A DNA stretch of 12,471 nt from Novosphingobium sp. UBA6722 (GCA_002454125.1 DKII01000002.1:3402-15872); one strand, 5' to 3'; numbered from the stretch's first letter, positions 1 through 7,785 are shown. Numbers and translations are program-made. The notes: a model not told the origin generated them from the sequence alone.

Positions 1-417
1 CGCCTTGCGATAGCCTTCGGGCTTACCCATGCCGAAATTGTGCTTGATCCGGCTCTGGGTGTCGTGGCCCTTTTCGTGTCCGATCACCACCACGCGGCGC
101 TCACCCAGCTTGGCCAGACCGCCGATGATCGCGTGATCCTCGCCATAGCAGCGGTCCCCGCCCAAGGGCACGAAATCGGTAAAGGCCCCGGCGATGAAAT
201 CGCGGAAATGCGGGCGCATCGGATGGCGGGCGACCTGGGTCTTCTGCCACGGGGTGAGCGCGGCATAAGTACTGGCCAGCAGGTCCGCGCTCTTCATCTC
301 GAGCCGGCGGATCTCCGCTGCGATATCGACATCGCCGCCTTCGGCCGCAGCGCGCAGCTCGGCAATCCGCGCTTCAAGCGTGGCCACCGGCTTTTCGAAC
401 TCGAGATAGGAAATCAT
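1..417 (-). CDS. accA: Acetyl-CoA carboxylase carboxyltransferase subunit alpha, N-terminal part (gene cut by the window edge)
   Basis: AccA pairs with AccD to form the carboxyltransferase of bacterial acetyl-CoA carboxylase. It moves the carboxyl group from biotin-BCCP to acetyl-CoA to give malonyl-CoA, the first committed step of cytosolic fatty-acid synthesis. I read 139 codons in frame from an ATG at 417 to the edge; family members are about 315 residues, so the catalytic core is outside the window. Recognisable AccA landmarks are the start MISYLEFEKPVATLEARI, then ARHPMRP, GDRCYGEDHAIIGG, and VIGHEKGHDTQSRIKHNFGM followed by PEGYRKA at the edge. A G-rich ribosome site (GCGGGGGC) lies directly before the ATG, only 9 bp after the xerD stop, so the gene is probably cotranscribed with xerD. 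Family assignment is secure. Confidence 0.96.
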   Translation of the reverse strand, partial: MISYLEFEKPVATLEARIAELRAAAEGGDVDIAAEIRRLEMKSADLLASTYAALTPWQKTQVARHPMRPHFRDFIAGAFTDFVPLGGDRCYGEDHAIIGGLAKLGERRVVVIGHEKGHDTQSRIKHNFGMGKPEGYRKA

Positions 418-426
418 GCCCCCGCG

Positions 427-1281
427 CTAGCCCGCCGGGCGGCGATGAGCAAGAGGATGCCGCGCGTTGACCAGTTCGACCAGCCTGGCGGAATCGACGT
501 GGGTGTAGATCTGGGTGGTGGCAATATCCGCATGGCCCAGCAGCGTCTGCAGCACGCGCAGGTCCGCCCCGCCCTCCAGCAGGTGCGTGGCAAAGGCATG
601 GCGCAGCACGTGCGGGCTGACCCGTTCCGGATCGAGCCCGGCGCGCCCCGCCAGACCACGAAGCAACTGGAACAGCCGCACCCGGGTCAGGTGCCCGCTC
701 TTGCCGGTCGAGGGAAACAGCAGCCGCCCCTTGTCCCCCCGCAGCGCCACCCAGCGCGACAGCGCCTGCCGCGCCCGCGTGCTGACCGGGACCATGCGCT
801 GCTGCCCGCCCTTGCCGGTGATCGTCAGGAACGGCGCATCGCGCGGCACGGCATTGAGCGGCAGCGAGACCAGTTCGCTGGCGCGCAGGCCCGAGCCGTA
901 CAGCAGTTCAAGCAAGGCCAGCAGCCGCACCGCCTCGGGCCGATCGCCGGCGGCCTCGGCCTCGGCTGCGGCAAACAGCGCCTCGACATCGCCATGCCCC
1001 AGGATGCGCGGCAAGGGCCGGCGGGTGCGCGGGCGCGGCAAGGCGGGCGAAGGATCGTCCCCGCGCCAGCCCTCATCGACCAGGAAGCCAAAGCATTGAC
1101 GCAGCGCCGAGCATTTGCGGGCGAGGCTGGATGGAGCCAGATCGGCCCAGGCCGCAGCGAGCCGGGCCAGGCCATCCCGGTCAACCCCGGTCAGCGGACC
1201 GACGATTCCCTCAGCGCTCTCAAGATCGCGGCGATAGGCCGCCAGCGTGTTTGCGGCGGCCCCGCGCTCTGCCGCCAGCAT
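427..1281 (-). CDS. xerD: Tyrosine recombinase XerD
   Basis: This is a site-specific recombinase that, with XerC, resolves chromosome dimers at dif in the cytoplasm, normally under FtsK control. An N-terminal core-binding (SAM-like) domain covers about residues 1-75 and the catalytic domain about 90-275. All six active-site residues are visible: R133 (GLRASEL), K157 (GKGGQQR), H224 and R227 (SPHVLRH), H250 (LLGHADI) and nucleophile Y259 (TTQIYTHV). The C-terminal half looks like XerD more than XerC, and there is no phage or integron context, so a housekeeping role is likely. The start is uncertain. ATG 1281 gives 284 residues, but in-frame sequence just upstream (LSAAIDAFLA) resembles the usual XerD N-terminus, and its only near-cognate start is a CTG at 1311. 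The gene sits 34 bp after the exported-protein gene and 9 bp before accA. Confidence 0.93.
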   Translation of the reverse strand: MLAAERGAAANTLAAYRRDLESAEGIVGPLTGVDRDGLARLAAAWADLAPSSLARKCSALRQCFGFLVDEGWRGDDPSPALPRPRTRRPLPRILGHGDVEALFAAAEAEAAGDRPEAVRLLALLELLYGSGLRASELVSLPLNAVPRDAPFLTITGKGGQQRMVPVSTRARQALSRWVALRGDKGRLLFPSTGKSGHLTRVRLFQLLRGLAGRAGLDPERVSPHVLRHAFATHLLEGGADLRVLQTLLGHADIATTQIYTHVDSARLVELVNARHPLAHRRPAG

Positions 1282-1315
1282 CGCCAGGAATGCGTCGATG
1301 GCCGCCGACAGCGGC

Positions 1316-3175
1316 CTAGCCCCGCGCCACCGCTTCGGCCGCGATCATCCGGGCTTCGGCCGAAAGGCCGACCCGGTTGAGGGCCGAGACGATGTGGTAG
1401 AGGTGGACGCTGGTCATCTTGTCCCAGCCATCGCCCTGCATGCCAACGCCCGCCAGGAAGCAGACCAGCGCCGGGTTGTTCACATCGGCGGCCTGGCTGA
1501 TCAGCCGGGTCCAGCGGGTCTGGCGATTGAGGTCGATTTCCAGCTTTGACGCAAAGTCGGCCGCCACCGCCTGGTCAACCCGGCCGAGCCCAGCAAGGCC
1601 CGCGAGCAGGAAGCGCGACTTGCGGTAATTGTCGCTGTCATCATTCGAATAGAATGAATCCAGCGCGCCTGCGTCAATCGGGTTGCCGCGATTGGGCGCG
1701 GCCAGCGCCAGCTGCGCCCAGGTGAGCGAGCCGACGTCGGCCTGCGGCGCCCAGCGCAGCGCATTGCCATCCAGCCCGGCGGCCAGCATCGCGGCAACCA
1801 GATCGGCCGACTGGTCGGCAAAGGCATCCTCCACCGGCATGCGCGCGGCAGCATAGGCGGTCAGCACCTGGCGCGAATAGCGCGTGCGGGCATCGCCTGC
1901 GCTGTCCCACAGCTGCGCGATTGCCGCCATCCGGTCAGCCGGGGCCTCGCCGGTATAAGCGGTTCGCAACAGCCCGGCGCGGTCGGCCCATTCACCGGTG
2001 ATGTCTTCCTGGGCATAGATCTGGCTGTAGAGATCGACCATCGCCGCGCTGGAGAGGATCCCGGCCCCAGCCGCCTTGTCCGCGCCGGCCGCGCGGGTGG
2101 TCAGCGGCACCATCGGCGCAATCGCCGCGGAATAGGCATAGCGATCGGGCGCACCCCGCATCAGCGCCGCCGGCGGCTCCAGCCCGGTGGCAATCGTGAA
2201 AGCATAGCGCCACGGGGTGATTTCGCTGACGCCGTCCCACTCGATCGTGACCGCCCGGCGGGATTTGCCAGCTGCCCCGGCGTATTTCTGCGCCAGCAGC
2301 ATGTCGATTTCGGGCCAGACCTTGCCGCCCTGCATCCGGTCGAGCTGCGCCATTGCCGCCGCGCCATCGCCCTGGAAGGCCTGGCAGACGGTCCGCAGTA
2401 CGCGCCACTCGGCATCCTTGCGCGCGCCGCCCTGCACCGCGATCACCGGACAGATCCCGGTGATGTCGGCGGTGAAGGCATAGGCATCCAGCGCGGCGCG
2501 GGTCAGGCTGTCGGTGAAGTTGCCCGCATCGACATCCTGCACCACGGCGCGGGCCACTTCGCCCTCACCCATCCGCACCAGCAGCGCAGCGCGGCTGGCG
2601 GCGAAATCGGCCGGGTTCATGCCTTGCGGCGCATCAAGCCGCGAAGCCAGCGCGCGGCGCAGCAGAATATGCCCCCAGCGCGAGACGATCTGCCCCTTGT
2701 TGCCATCAAGCGCGGCGCGGACCAATGCCCCGCTCTGGTTGGCGAGCGCCCCAGCGGGCAGCCCGCCCTCGTAATCGGCCAGCACGCCGACCTGCTTGAG
2801 CGAGCGGCGCGCGGCCGGCGGCATGTCGGACCGCGGCTTGAGCCCGAGCAAGGCATCAAGCTCTTCCGGTGACATCCTTTCCAGTTCCTGCAGGGTCGGG
2901 ATGCGCACGCCCGGCGGCAGGCCCGGCGCGGCCGAAGTTGATGCTGCACCCGGAACCTGCTGGACCACGGGCACGGATACGCTGGAGGATCCGCCACCGG
3001 TGTTGGTGCTGCCCTTGGTGACGGTGACTGGCGGCGGGCCGGAGCGTGACGGGCCGGGGCGCGGCTTGTCAAACCCCGGCGGCAGCAGCGATTCGGGTGC
3101 ATCCTGCGCGATCACCAGCGCCGAGCTCAGCGCCAGGGCAGAACCGAGCGTCAGCAACAGGGCATTGCGCTTCAT
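1316..3175 (-). CDS. Exported protein of unknown function, proline-rich linker then helical body
   Basis: I do not recognise this 619-residue protein. It starts with a clear Sec signal peptide (MKRNALLLTLGSALALSSA, probable cleavage after ALVIA near residue 23). A low-complexity Pro/Gly/Ser/Thr linker runs over about residues 24-90, and a long Ala/Leu-rich body follows to the end. The body looks all-helical and could be TPR- or HEAT-like, though no clean repeat consensus is visible. No catalytic motif, lipobox or C-terminal membrane anchor is apparent, so a periplasmic scaffold or binding role is an inference only. The open frame extends 38 codons further upstream, but ATG 3175 is chosen because it begins the signal peptide and overlaps the stop of the 42-residue gene as ATGA, which suggests translational coupling. 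The xerD gene follows after 34 bp. Confidence 0.8.
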   Translation of the reverse strand: MKRNALLLTLGSALALSSALVIAQDAPESLLPPGFDKPRPGPSRSGPPPVTVTKGSTNTGGGSSSVSVPVVQQVPGAASTSAAPGLPPGVRIPTLQELERMSPEELDALLGLKPRSDMPPAARRSLKQVGVLADYEGGLPAGALANQSGALVRAALDGNKGQIVSRWGHILLRRALASRLDAPQGMNPADFAASRAALLVRMGEGEVARAVVQDVDAGNFTDSLTRAALDAYAFTADITGICPVIAVQGGARKDAEWRVLRTVCQAFQGDGAAAMAQLDRMQGGKVWPEIDMLLAQKYAGAAGKSRRAVTIEWDGVSEITPWRYAFTIATGLEPPAALMRGAPDRYAYSAAIAPMVPLTTRAAGADKAAGAGILSSAAMVDLYSQIYAQEDITGEWADRAGLLRTAYTGEAPADRMAAIAQLWDSAGDARTRYSRQVLTAYAAARMPVEDAFADQSADLVAAMLAAGLDGNALRWAPQADVGSLTWAQLALAAPNRGNPIDAGALDSFYSNDDSDNYRKSRFLLAGLAGLGRVDQAVAADFASKLEIDLNRQTRWTRLISQAADVNNPALVCFLAGVGMQGDGWDKMTSVHLYHIVSALNRVGLSAEARMIAAEAVARG

Positions 3176-3300
3176 TGCGAAACCCCCGGCAGCGTGACGG
3201 GCGCGGCAATCAGGCGCTGCGGCACTTCGCCGCCGTCGTGCCAGGCCCAGCCCAGCATCGCGCCGACGGCCAGAGCCAGCACCAGCCATCCCTTGCGCAT
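3172..3300 (-). CDS. Small single-span membrane protein, 42 residues, unknown function
   Basis: This is a short open frame with a positively charged start (MRKGW), one hydrophobic segment over about residues 5-20 (WLVLALAVGAMLGWAW) and a 22-residue polar tail ending in PGVSQ. That layout fits a bitopic inner-membrane protein or an uncleaved signal anchor. Its TGA stop overlaps the ATG of the downstream exported-protein gene by 4 bp, which is the main evidence that it is real. It is also the first gene of the operon and diverges from aroK across an 84-bp spacer. The start may be the ATG at 3300 or a GTG two codons earlier at 3306. I cannot name a family. The tight pairing suggests that it works with the exported protein, possibly as a membrane partner, which is inference. 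Confidence 0.6.
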   Translation of the reverse strand: MRKGWLVLALAVGAMLGWAWHDGGEVPQRLIAAPVTLPGVSQ

Positions 3301-3346
3301 GCTCACCGCCACACTTCGCCTTTCTGCCCTGAAACCCGTCCCATAC

Positions 3347-3374
3347 TTGCGAACCCGGTTAGCCCATCTATAGG
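3347..3374 (+). promoter_or_regulatory. Possible promoter for aroK-aroB
   Basis: TTGCGA (3347-3352) and TATAGG (3369-3374) are separated by 16 bp and match the sigma-70 consensus at four of six positions each. If used, transcription would begin about 3-5 bases before the aroK ATG at 3385, giving an almost leaderless message. The alternative is that AGGCAGG at 3372-3378 is the ribosome site and the promoter lies further upstream. The spacer also has to serve the divergent operon that starts at 3300. Confidence 0.3.
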
Positions 3375-3384
3375 CAGGCCCGCA

Positions 3385-3954
3385 ATGGACCATGACGAAA
3401 CCGAGCTTTCGACCGCTGAGATCGCCGCCCTGGCGCGGCGGATCGATCGTCCGGTCGTGCTGGTGGGGATGATGGGCACCGGCAAATCGAGCATCGGGCG
3501 AAGGCTGGCCACCCTGCTCCACCTGCCCTTCGTCGATGCTGACGAGGCGATTGAGGAAGCCGCCCAGCTGACCATTGCCGAGATCTTCGAGCGGCATGGC
3601 GAAGCGGCCTTCCGCGACGGCGAACGCCGGGTAATCGCGCGGCTGATGGACGGCGAGCGCAAGGTCATCGCCACCGGCGGCGGGGCCTTTGTGAATGCCG
3701 AGACGCGGGCGCTGATCCTGTCAAAGGCGATCACGATCTGGCTCGACGCCGATATCGACACGCTGGTGGAGCGCACCGCGCGCAAGAACACCCGGCCCTT
3801 GCTGCGCCAGGGCGACCCGCGCGAGATCCTGACCCGGCTGCGCGATGAACGCCGCCCGGCCTATGCCGAGGCGCCGATCCATATTACCTCTGGGCGCGGC
3901 CCGCAGTCGCGCACCGTGGCGCGGGTTCTGAAGGAAATCGACGCATGGCTGTAA
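3385..3954 (+). CDS. aroK: Shikimate kinase
   Basis: This cytoplasmic enzyme phosphorylates shikimate with ATP to shikimate 3-phosphate, the fifth step toward chorismate and the aromatic amino acids. The 189-residue protein has an extra ~20-residue acidic N-terminus before the P-loop. Visible motifs are Walker A (G28-MMGTGKSS), the shikimate-binding aspartates in FVDAD (D51, D53), FRDGE with its arginine R77, the glycine triplet in ATGGGAF (98-100), the lid motif RPLL (137-140) and ERRPAYAEAP with R156. ATG 3385 gives a normal family length, and no other start lies between it and the P-loop. The 3' end overlaps aroB by 10 bp, implying one transcript and coupled translation of two enzymes of the same pathway. 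Confidence 0.96.
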   Translation: MDHDETELSTAEIAALARRIDRPVVLVGMMGTGKSSIGRRLATLLHLPFVDADEAIEEAAQLTIAEIFERHGEAAFRDGERRVIARLMDGERKVIATGGGAFVNAETRALILSKAITIWLDADIDTLVERTARKNTRPLLRQGDPREILTRLRDERRPAYAEAPIHITSGRGPQSRTVARVLKEIDAWL

Positions 3955-5051
3955 TCCCGGTCGATATCGCTGGCCGCCCTTACGAGGTGCATGTCGGCAG
4001 CGGGCTGCTGGCGAACCTGGCCGAGCTGGCCGGCAAGCGGCTGCGCAAGCGGCGCGTGCCGATTGTCACCGATGCCAACGTTCACGCGGCCTGTGGGGGC
4101 GTGGTCGAAGCCTCGCTGGCGGCGGCCGGACATGAAGCCGCCTGGCGCATTCTCCCGGCTGGCGAGTCCACCAAGAGCTGGGAACAGCTTGCCGCCACGG
4201 TCGATTGGCTGTTGGCGGAAGAGGTTGAGCGCGGCGATCACGTGATTGCGCTCGGCGGCGGGGTGATCGGCGACCTGACCGGGTTCGCCGCCGCGATCCT
4301 GAAGCGCGGCTGCAACTTCATCCAGGTCCCGACCACGCTGCTGGCCCAGGTCGATTCGAGCGTCGGCGGCAAGACCGCGATCAACACCCCCGCCGGCAAG
4401 AACCTGGTCGGCGCCTTCCACCAGCCCGCGCTGGTGCTGGCCGATCTCGATGTGCTCGGCACCCTGCCGCGCCGCGAATTGCTGGCGGGCTATGCCGAGG
4501 TGGTGAAGTACGGCCTGCTGGGCGATGCGGCGTTCTTTGACTGGTGCGTCGCCAATGGCGCGGCGATGCTGGCCGGTGACGCAGACCTGCGCGAGTACGC
4601 CGTCGCCCATTCGGTCGCGGCCAAGGCGGCGATCGTCAAGGCCGACGAGCGCGAGACGCTGGGCCTGCGTGCCCTGCTCAACCTGGGCCACACCTTCGGC
4701 CATGCGCTGGAAGCCCAGACCGGCTTTTCCGACCGGCTGCTCCACGGCGAAGGCGTCGCGCTCGGCATGGTCCTCGCCGCGCGGTTCTCGGCCCGGCGCG
4801 GGTTGATCGCGGGCAGCGATGCGGACCGGATCGCCGCGCACTTTGCCGACGTTGGCATGGCGAGCGAGATCGCCACCCTCGGCCTCAACTGCGATGGCCA
4901 GGCCCTCGTCGCGCACATGCTGCACGACAAGAAGATGGACGCCGGCACCCTGCCTTTCGTCCTCCTGCGCCAGATTGGCGAGGCCTTCGTGGCCAAGGAC
5001 GTGGACCTGGCAGAGGTCGCCGCATTCCTTGATGGTGAATTGAGCCGCTAA
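3945..5051 (+). CDS. aroB: 3-dehydroquinate synthase
   Basis: This NAD- and divalent-metal-dependent cytoplasmic enzyme converts DAHP (3-deoxy-D-arabino-heptulosonate 7-phosphate) to 3-dehydroquinate, step two of the shikimate pathway. At 368 residues it is full length. The family signatures are present in order: the NAD-binding glycine motif GGGVIGDLTGFAA (104-116), QVDSSVGGKTAIN (135-147), AGYAEVVKYG with metal ligand E185, LNLGHTFGHALE with metal ligand H249 and nearby H253, and LLHGEGVA with metal ligand H267. The start codon ATG 3945 lies within the last codons of aroK, so expression is probably coupled. An aroK-aroB order is common in proteobacteria. Nothing suggests loss of function. 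Confidence 0.97.
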   Translation: MAVIPVDIAGRPYEVHVGSGLLANLAELAGKRLRKRRVPIVTDANVHAACGGVVEASLAAAGHEAAWRILPAGESTKSWEQLAATVDWLLAEEVERGDHVIALGGGVIGDLTGFAAAILKRGCNFIQVPTTLLAQVDSSVGGKTAINTPAGKNLVGAFHQPALVLADLDVLGTLPRRELLAGYAEVVKYGLLGDAAFFDWCVANGAAMLAGDADLREYAVAHSVAAKAAIVKADERETLGLRALLNLGHTFGHALEAQTGFSDRLLHGEGVALGMVLAARFSARRGLIAGSDADRIAAHFADVGMASEIATLGLNCDGQALVAHMLHDKKMDAGTLPFVLLRQIGEAFVAKDVDLAEVAAFLDGELSR

Positions 5052-5068
5052 TCCGGCACGGCCGCGCT

Positions 5069-5093
5069 TGCCACGGCCCCCAAGCGCGTGGCA
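5069..5093 (+). terminator. Weak inverted repeat after aroB
   Basis: TGCCACG (5069-5075) and CGTGGCA (5087-5093) form a perfect 7-bp stem around an 11-nt loop, 17 bp after the aroB stop. Only a poor pyrimidine stretch (GCCTTTGCTCC) follows, so intrinsic termination would be weak. It may only attenuate readthrough into the amidohydrolase gene, whose ribosome site begins 24 bp later. Confidence 0.3.
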
Positions 5094-5131
5094 GCCTTTG
5101 CTCCGGGTAAGGAACTGGGGGAGGAAGCGGC

Positions 5132-6868
5132 ATGGCGGGATTCGATCGGCGATCGACAATGCTGGGCCTTGCCGCGCTGCCCCTGATCGGCGCCGCCCCG
5201 ACAGTGTCTGGCGCCAGACGCCAAGTCACCGTGTTCGAAGCAGCCCGGTTCATCACGATGGACCCGGCCCTGCCCGAGGCGCGCTTTGTGGCCGTGGCCG
5301 ACGGAATTATCCTGGGCCACGCCCAGAGCCTTGACGCCCTGGCCCCCTGGACCCGCGGCCAGGACGTGACGCTCAACCGCGAATTTGCGCGCAAGGTCCT
5401 GATGCCTGGCCTGATCGATCCGCATGTCCACCCGATGCTGGCGGCGGTGATGCTCAACCTGCCATTCATCGCACCGGATGACTGGACCCTGCCATCCGGC
5501 CGCTATCCGGGCGCGCAAACGCCGCAGGCCTGGCATGACCGGCTGAAGGCAGAACTCGCCCGGTCGCAGGCGGATCCATTTATCTGCTGGGGCTATCACC
5601 AGCTGTTCCATGGCCCCCTTGATCGCCGCGCGCTCGATGCCATCGCGCCGGACCGCGCGGTGGTGATCTGGCAGCGCAGCTTTCACGATGTGATCGCCAA
5701 TTCCGCCGCGCTCAAGGCTTGGGGACTGGCAGATGCGGCCAGCTTTGCTGCTGCGCTTGCCGCCGCCAAGGCCGATCCGCGCGACAGTGATTTCGACAAG
5801 GGTCTGTTTTCCGAAACGGGCCTCCCCGTGGCGCTGGCCAAGATGCAACCGGCCCTGCTTGGCGGCACCAGGGTGCGCGATGGCATGGCCGCGCTGCAAC
5901 GGATGATGCTGACCAGCGGGGTGACCACCGTGTCCGACATGGGCACCGGGATATTCGCCGATTTCGCCACCGAAGCCGGCCTGATCCGCGCCGCCTTTGA
6001 ACGGCCGGGCAATCCATCGCGGATCATGCTGATGCCGCTGGCCCATCAGGTTCCGGCCGATGCCGATCTGTCAGCCTACCTGTCCGGGATCGAAAGCCGC
6101 TTCGCCGGGCACCATGTCCGGGTCGATCGCCGGGTCAAGTTGCTGGCGGACGGTGCGTTCTTTGCGCTCAACATGCGGATGAACGCCCCCGGCTATACCG
6201 ATGGCCACAGCGGCAAATGGATCACGCCGCCCGATGCGCTCGACGCCCTTGCGCAACGGTTCTGGCGGGCCGGCTACTCGCTCCACATCCACGTCAACGG
6301 CGATGAAGGCCTGGACGTGACCCTGGCAACGACCGGGCGACTGGAAAAGCGGGCGGGACAGACCCTCACGCTCGAACACCTGGGCTATTCGACCGAGGAG
6401 CAGAACCGCCGCATTGCCCAGCAGGGGCTGATGGTCTCAGCCCAGCCGAACTACATCCGCGTGCTGGGCGATGCCTATGCGCTGGAAGGGCTCGGCCCCG
6501 ACCGCGCGGCTACGATCAACCGGCTCGGCTCGCTTGAGCGCAAGGGTGTTCCGCTGGGGCTGCACAGCGATTTCAACATGGCGCCGATCGATCCGCTCTA
6601 CCTCGCCTGGATCGCGGCCAACCGGCTGACGCTCGCCGGCCATCGCCAGGCGCCCTACGAACGGATCTCGCTCGACAAGGCCCTGCGCGCGATCACGATC
6701 GAAGCTGCGCAGGTGATCGGGATGGATCACCTGGTCGGATCGATCCGGGCCGGCAAGCGCGCCGATTTCACCATCCTGGACCGCGATCCCTACAAGGCCG
6801 GGGCCGTACGGCTCAATGAAGTGCGGGTTGAAGGCGTGATCTTCGAAGGATCGGTGACCAGGGTCTAG
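5132..6868 (+). CDS. Amidohydrolase family 3 (YtcJ-like) metal-dependent hydrolase, probably exported
   Basis: This 578-residue protein of the amidohydrolase superfamily has a TIM barrel plus a flanking beta-sandwich built from both ends. Metal-site landmarks are HxH in LIDPHVHP (H98, H100), RVKLLADG (K336), HIHVNGDE (H385, H387), LEHLGY (H416) and LHSDFNM (D480). A family-typical C-terminal motif follows (GSIRAGKRADFTILDRDP, 536-553). The substrate cannot be told from sequence; relatives hydrolyse amides, cyclic amides or similar C-N bonds. The N-terminus DRRSTMLGLAALPLIGAAP has twin arginines before a short hydrophobic stretch, so Tat or Sec export is plausible, with cleavage near VSGA. The start is set by GGGGGAGG (5117-5124), 7 nt before the ATG. 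It follows aroB in the same direction by 80 bp but has no evident tie to aromatic synthesis, and converges on the dehydrogenase gene with a 4-bp gap. Confidence 0.9.
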   Translation: MAGFDRRSTMLGLAALPLIGAAPTVSGARRQVTVFEAARFITMDPALPEARFVAVADGIILGHAQSLDALAPWTRGQDVTLNREFARKVLMPGLIDPHVHPMLAAVMLNLPFIAPDDWTLPSGRYPGAQTPQAWHDRLKAELARSQADPFICWGYHQLFHGPLDRRALDAIAPDRAVVIWQRSFHDVIANSAALKAWGLADAASFAAALAAAKADPRDSDFDKGLFSETGLPVALAKMQPALLGGTRVRDGMAALQRMMLTSGVTTVSDMGTGIFADFATEAGLIRAAFERPGNPSRIMLMPLAHQVPADADLSAYLSGIESRFAGHHVRVDRRVKLLADGAFFALNMRMNAPGYTDGHSGKWITPPDALDALAQRFWRAGYSLHIHVNGDEGLDVTLATTGRLEKRAGQTLTLEHLGYSTEEQNRRIAQQGLMVSAQPNYIRVLGDAYALEGLGPDRAATINRLGSLERKGVPLGLHSDFNMAPIDPLYLAWIAANRLTLAGHRQAPYERISLDKALRAITIEAAQVIGMDHLVGSIRAGKRADFTILDRDPYKAGAVRLNEVRVEGVIFEGSVTRV

Positions 6869-6872
6869 GGCC

Positions 6873-7646
6873 TTACCGCCCGCCTGTCACATAGAGGCAC
6901 TGCCCCGTCACCCAGCTCGACGCGGGCGAAGCGAGGTAGACCACGGCGGCGGCGATGTCCTCCGGCTCGCCATAGCGGCCCAGCGGGATGCCGATCATCT
7001 CGAGCAGCTTGGCACGCTTTTCCTCGGTGTCGGTGCCCATGCAATCGTCGAAGTTCTCGGTCGGGATCGGTCCCGGCGCGACGGCGTTGACGCGGATCTT
7101 GGGCGCCACTTCCACCGCCAGCGTGGTCGTCAGGCTGTTCACCGCCGCCTTGGCCGCGCCATAGGGTCCGTTCTTGACCTGCGGGCCATAGGCCGAGCGC
7201 GAGGAGATGTTGATGATCGCCCCGCCGTCCGCGCTCATTGCCCGCGCCGCGATCGTCGCACCCAGCCAGACACCCTTGAGGTTGAGCGCGATCTGCGCGT
7301 CGAAATTGTCCTCCGGCGTGCGCGTCAGATAGCGCGGCGTGCCATCAGGAATGCCGCCGGCGTTGTTGACCCAGATCGTCAGCTTGCCGAGCTGCCGCAC
7401 CGTCTCCGCCGCCAGCCGCTCAAGCGCGGCAGCATCGGTCGCATCGGTCACCAGCGGCAGCGCTCGCCGCCCCAGCGCGCGAATCTCTGCCGCCACGGCA
7501 TCAAGATCGGCCTGGGTGCGCGAGGCCACCGCCACGTCCGCCCCTGCCTCGGCCAGGCCCAGCGCGATCGCCCGCCCGATCCCTTTGCCCGCCCCGGTTA
7601 CCACCGCCACCTGCCCATCGAGCCGGAACTTGTCGAGAATGCCCAT
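6873..7646 (-). CDS. Short-chain dehydrogenase/reductase, classical type
   Basis: This 257-residue NAD(P)-dependent oxidoreductase has a Rossmann fold. Visible motifs are the cofactor glycine motif TGAGKGIG (17-24), NNAG (94-97), catalytic N122 (LNLKG), S148/S149 (NISSRS), and Y162 with K166 (YGAAK), followed by RVNAVAPGPI. The body resembles FabG-like and 7-alpha-hydroxysteroid-dehydrogenase-like enzymes, and the end (ASSWVTGQCLYVTGG) is typical. No residue points to a particular substrate, so a gene name is not justified. Residue 41 onward, at the end of the second strand, reads ASRTQADLD; the arginine there hints at NADP preference, which is inference. ATG 7646 is supported by AAGGAT on the minus strand (7653-7658), 6 nt upstream. 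It is transcribed divergently from bciA. Confidence 0.92.
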   Translation of the reverse strand: MGILDKFRLDGQVAVVTGAGKGIGRAIALGLAEAGADVAVASRTQADLDAVAAEIRALGRRALPLVTDATDAAALERLAAETVRQLGKLTIWVNNAGGIPDGTPRYLTRTPEDNFDAQIALNLKGVWLGATIAARAMSADGGAIINISSRSAYGPQVKNGPYGAAKAAVNSLTTTLAVEVAPKIRVNAVAPGPIPTENFDDCMGTDTEEKRAKLLEMIGIPLGRYGEPEDIAAAVVYLASPASSWVTGQCLYVTGGR

Positions 7647-7739
7647 CGCCTGATCCTTGCCGCCATTGCTGTTGCTGGTGGCGCAAGGTTTAGGCGGGCG
7701 GCATCAATGCGACACTGGCGGTTCAGTTAGGGCGAGCCA

Positions 7740-7785
7740 GATCGGAGTTGACCTCTGCCCCGGCGCGTCCGATCAATCATCCGAT
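7740..7785 (+). promoter_or_regulatory. Operator-like TCCGAT repeats with a possible promoter upstream of bciA
   Basis: The 217-bp spacer between the dehydrogenase start and the bciA core holds GATCGGA at 7740-7746, its reverse complement TCCGATC at 7768-7774, and a further direct copy TCCGAT at 7780-7785, exactly 12 bp after the second. A TTGACC hexamer (7748-7753) lies between the inverted copies, with only a poor -10 candidate near 7771-7777. The arrangement could bind a dimeric regulator, but chance cannot be excluded for 6-7-bp words. I found no TGT-N12-ACA site of the PpsR/CrtJ type and no FNR-type box. Confidence 0.3.

Noticed and set aside
427..1281. Reading the tyrosine recombinase as a mobile-element integrase or toxin/defence-linked recombinase
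   Set aside because: There is no att-like repeat, tRNA or cargo nearby. It sits between housekeeping genes, and its C-terminal motifs match chromosomal XerD.
40..1380. 446-codon open frame on the plus strand opposite accA and xerD
   Set aside because: It lies antisense to two well-recognised genes, its product is Arg/Gln/Pro-rich without a fold signature, and such frames are expected in GC-rich coding DNA.
3861..5159. 432-codon open frame on the minus strand opposite aroB
   Set aside because: It mirrors the codon structure of the intact aroB gene and has a low-complexity Gln/Arg/Gly-rich product; it is a shadow frame.
6854..6890. GTGAC/GTCAC pair across the convergent amidohydrolase and dehydrogenase ends
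   Set aside because: A 5-bp stem with a 27-nt loop inside coding sequence is expected by chance.
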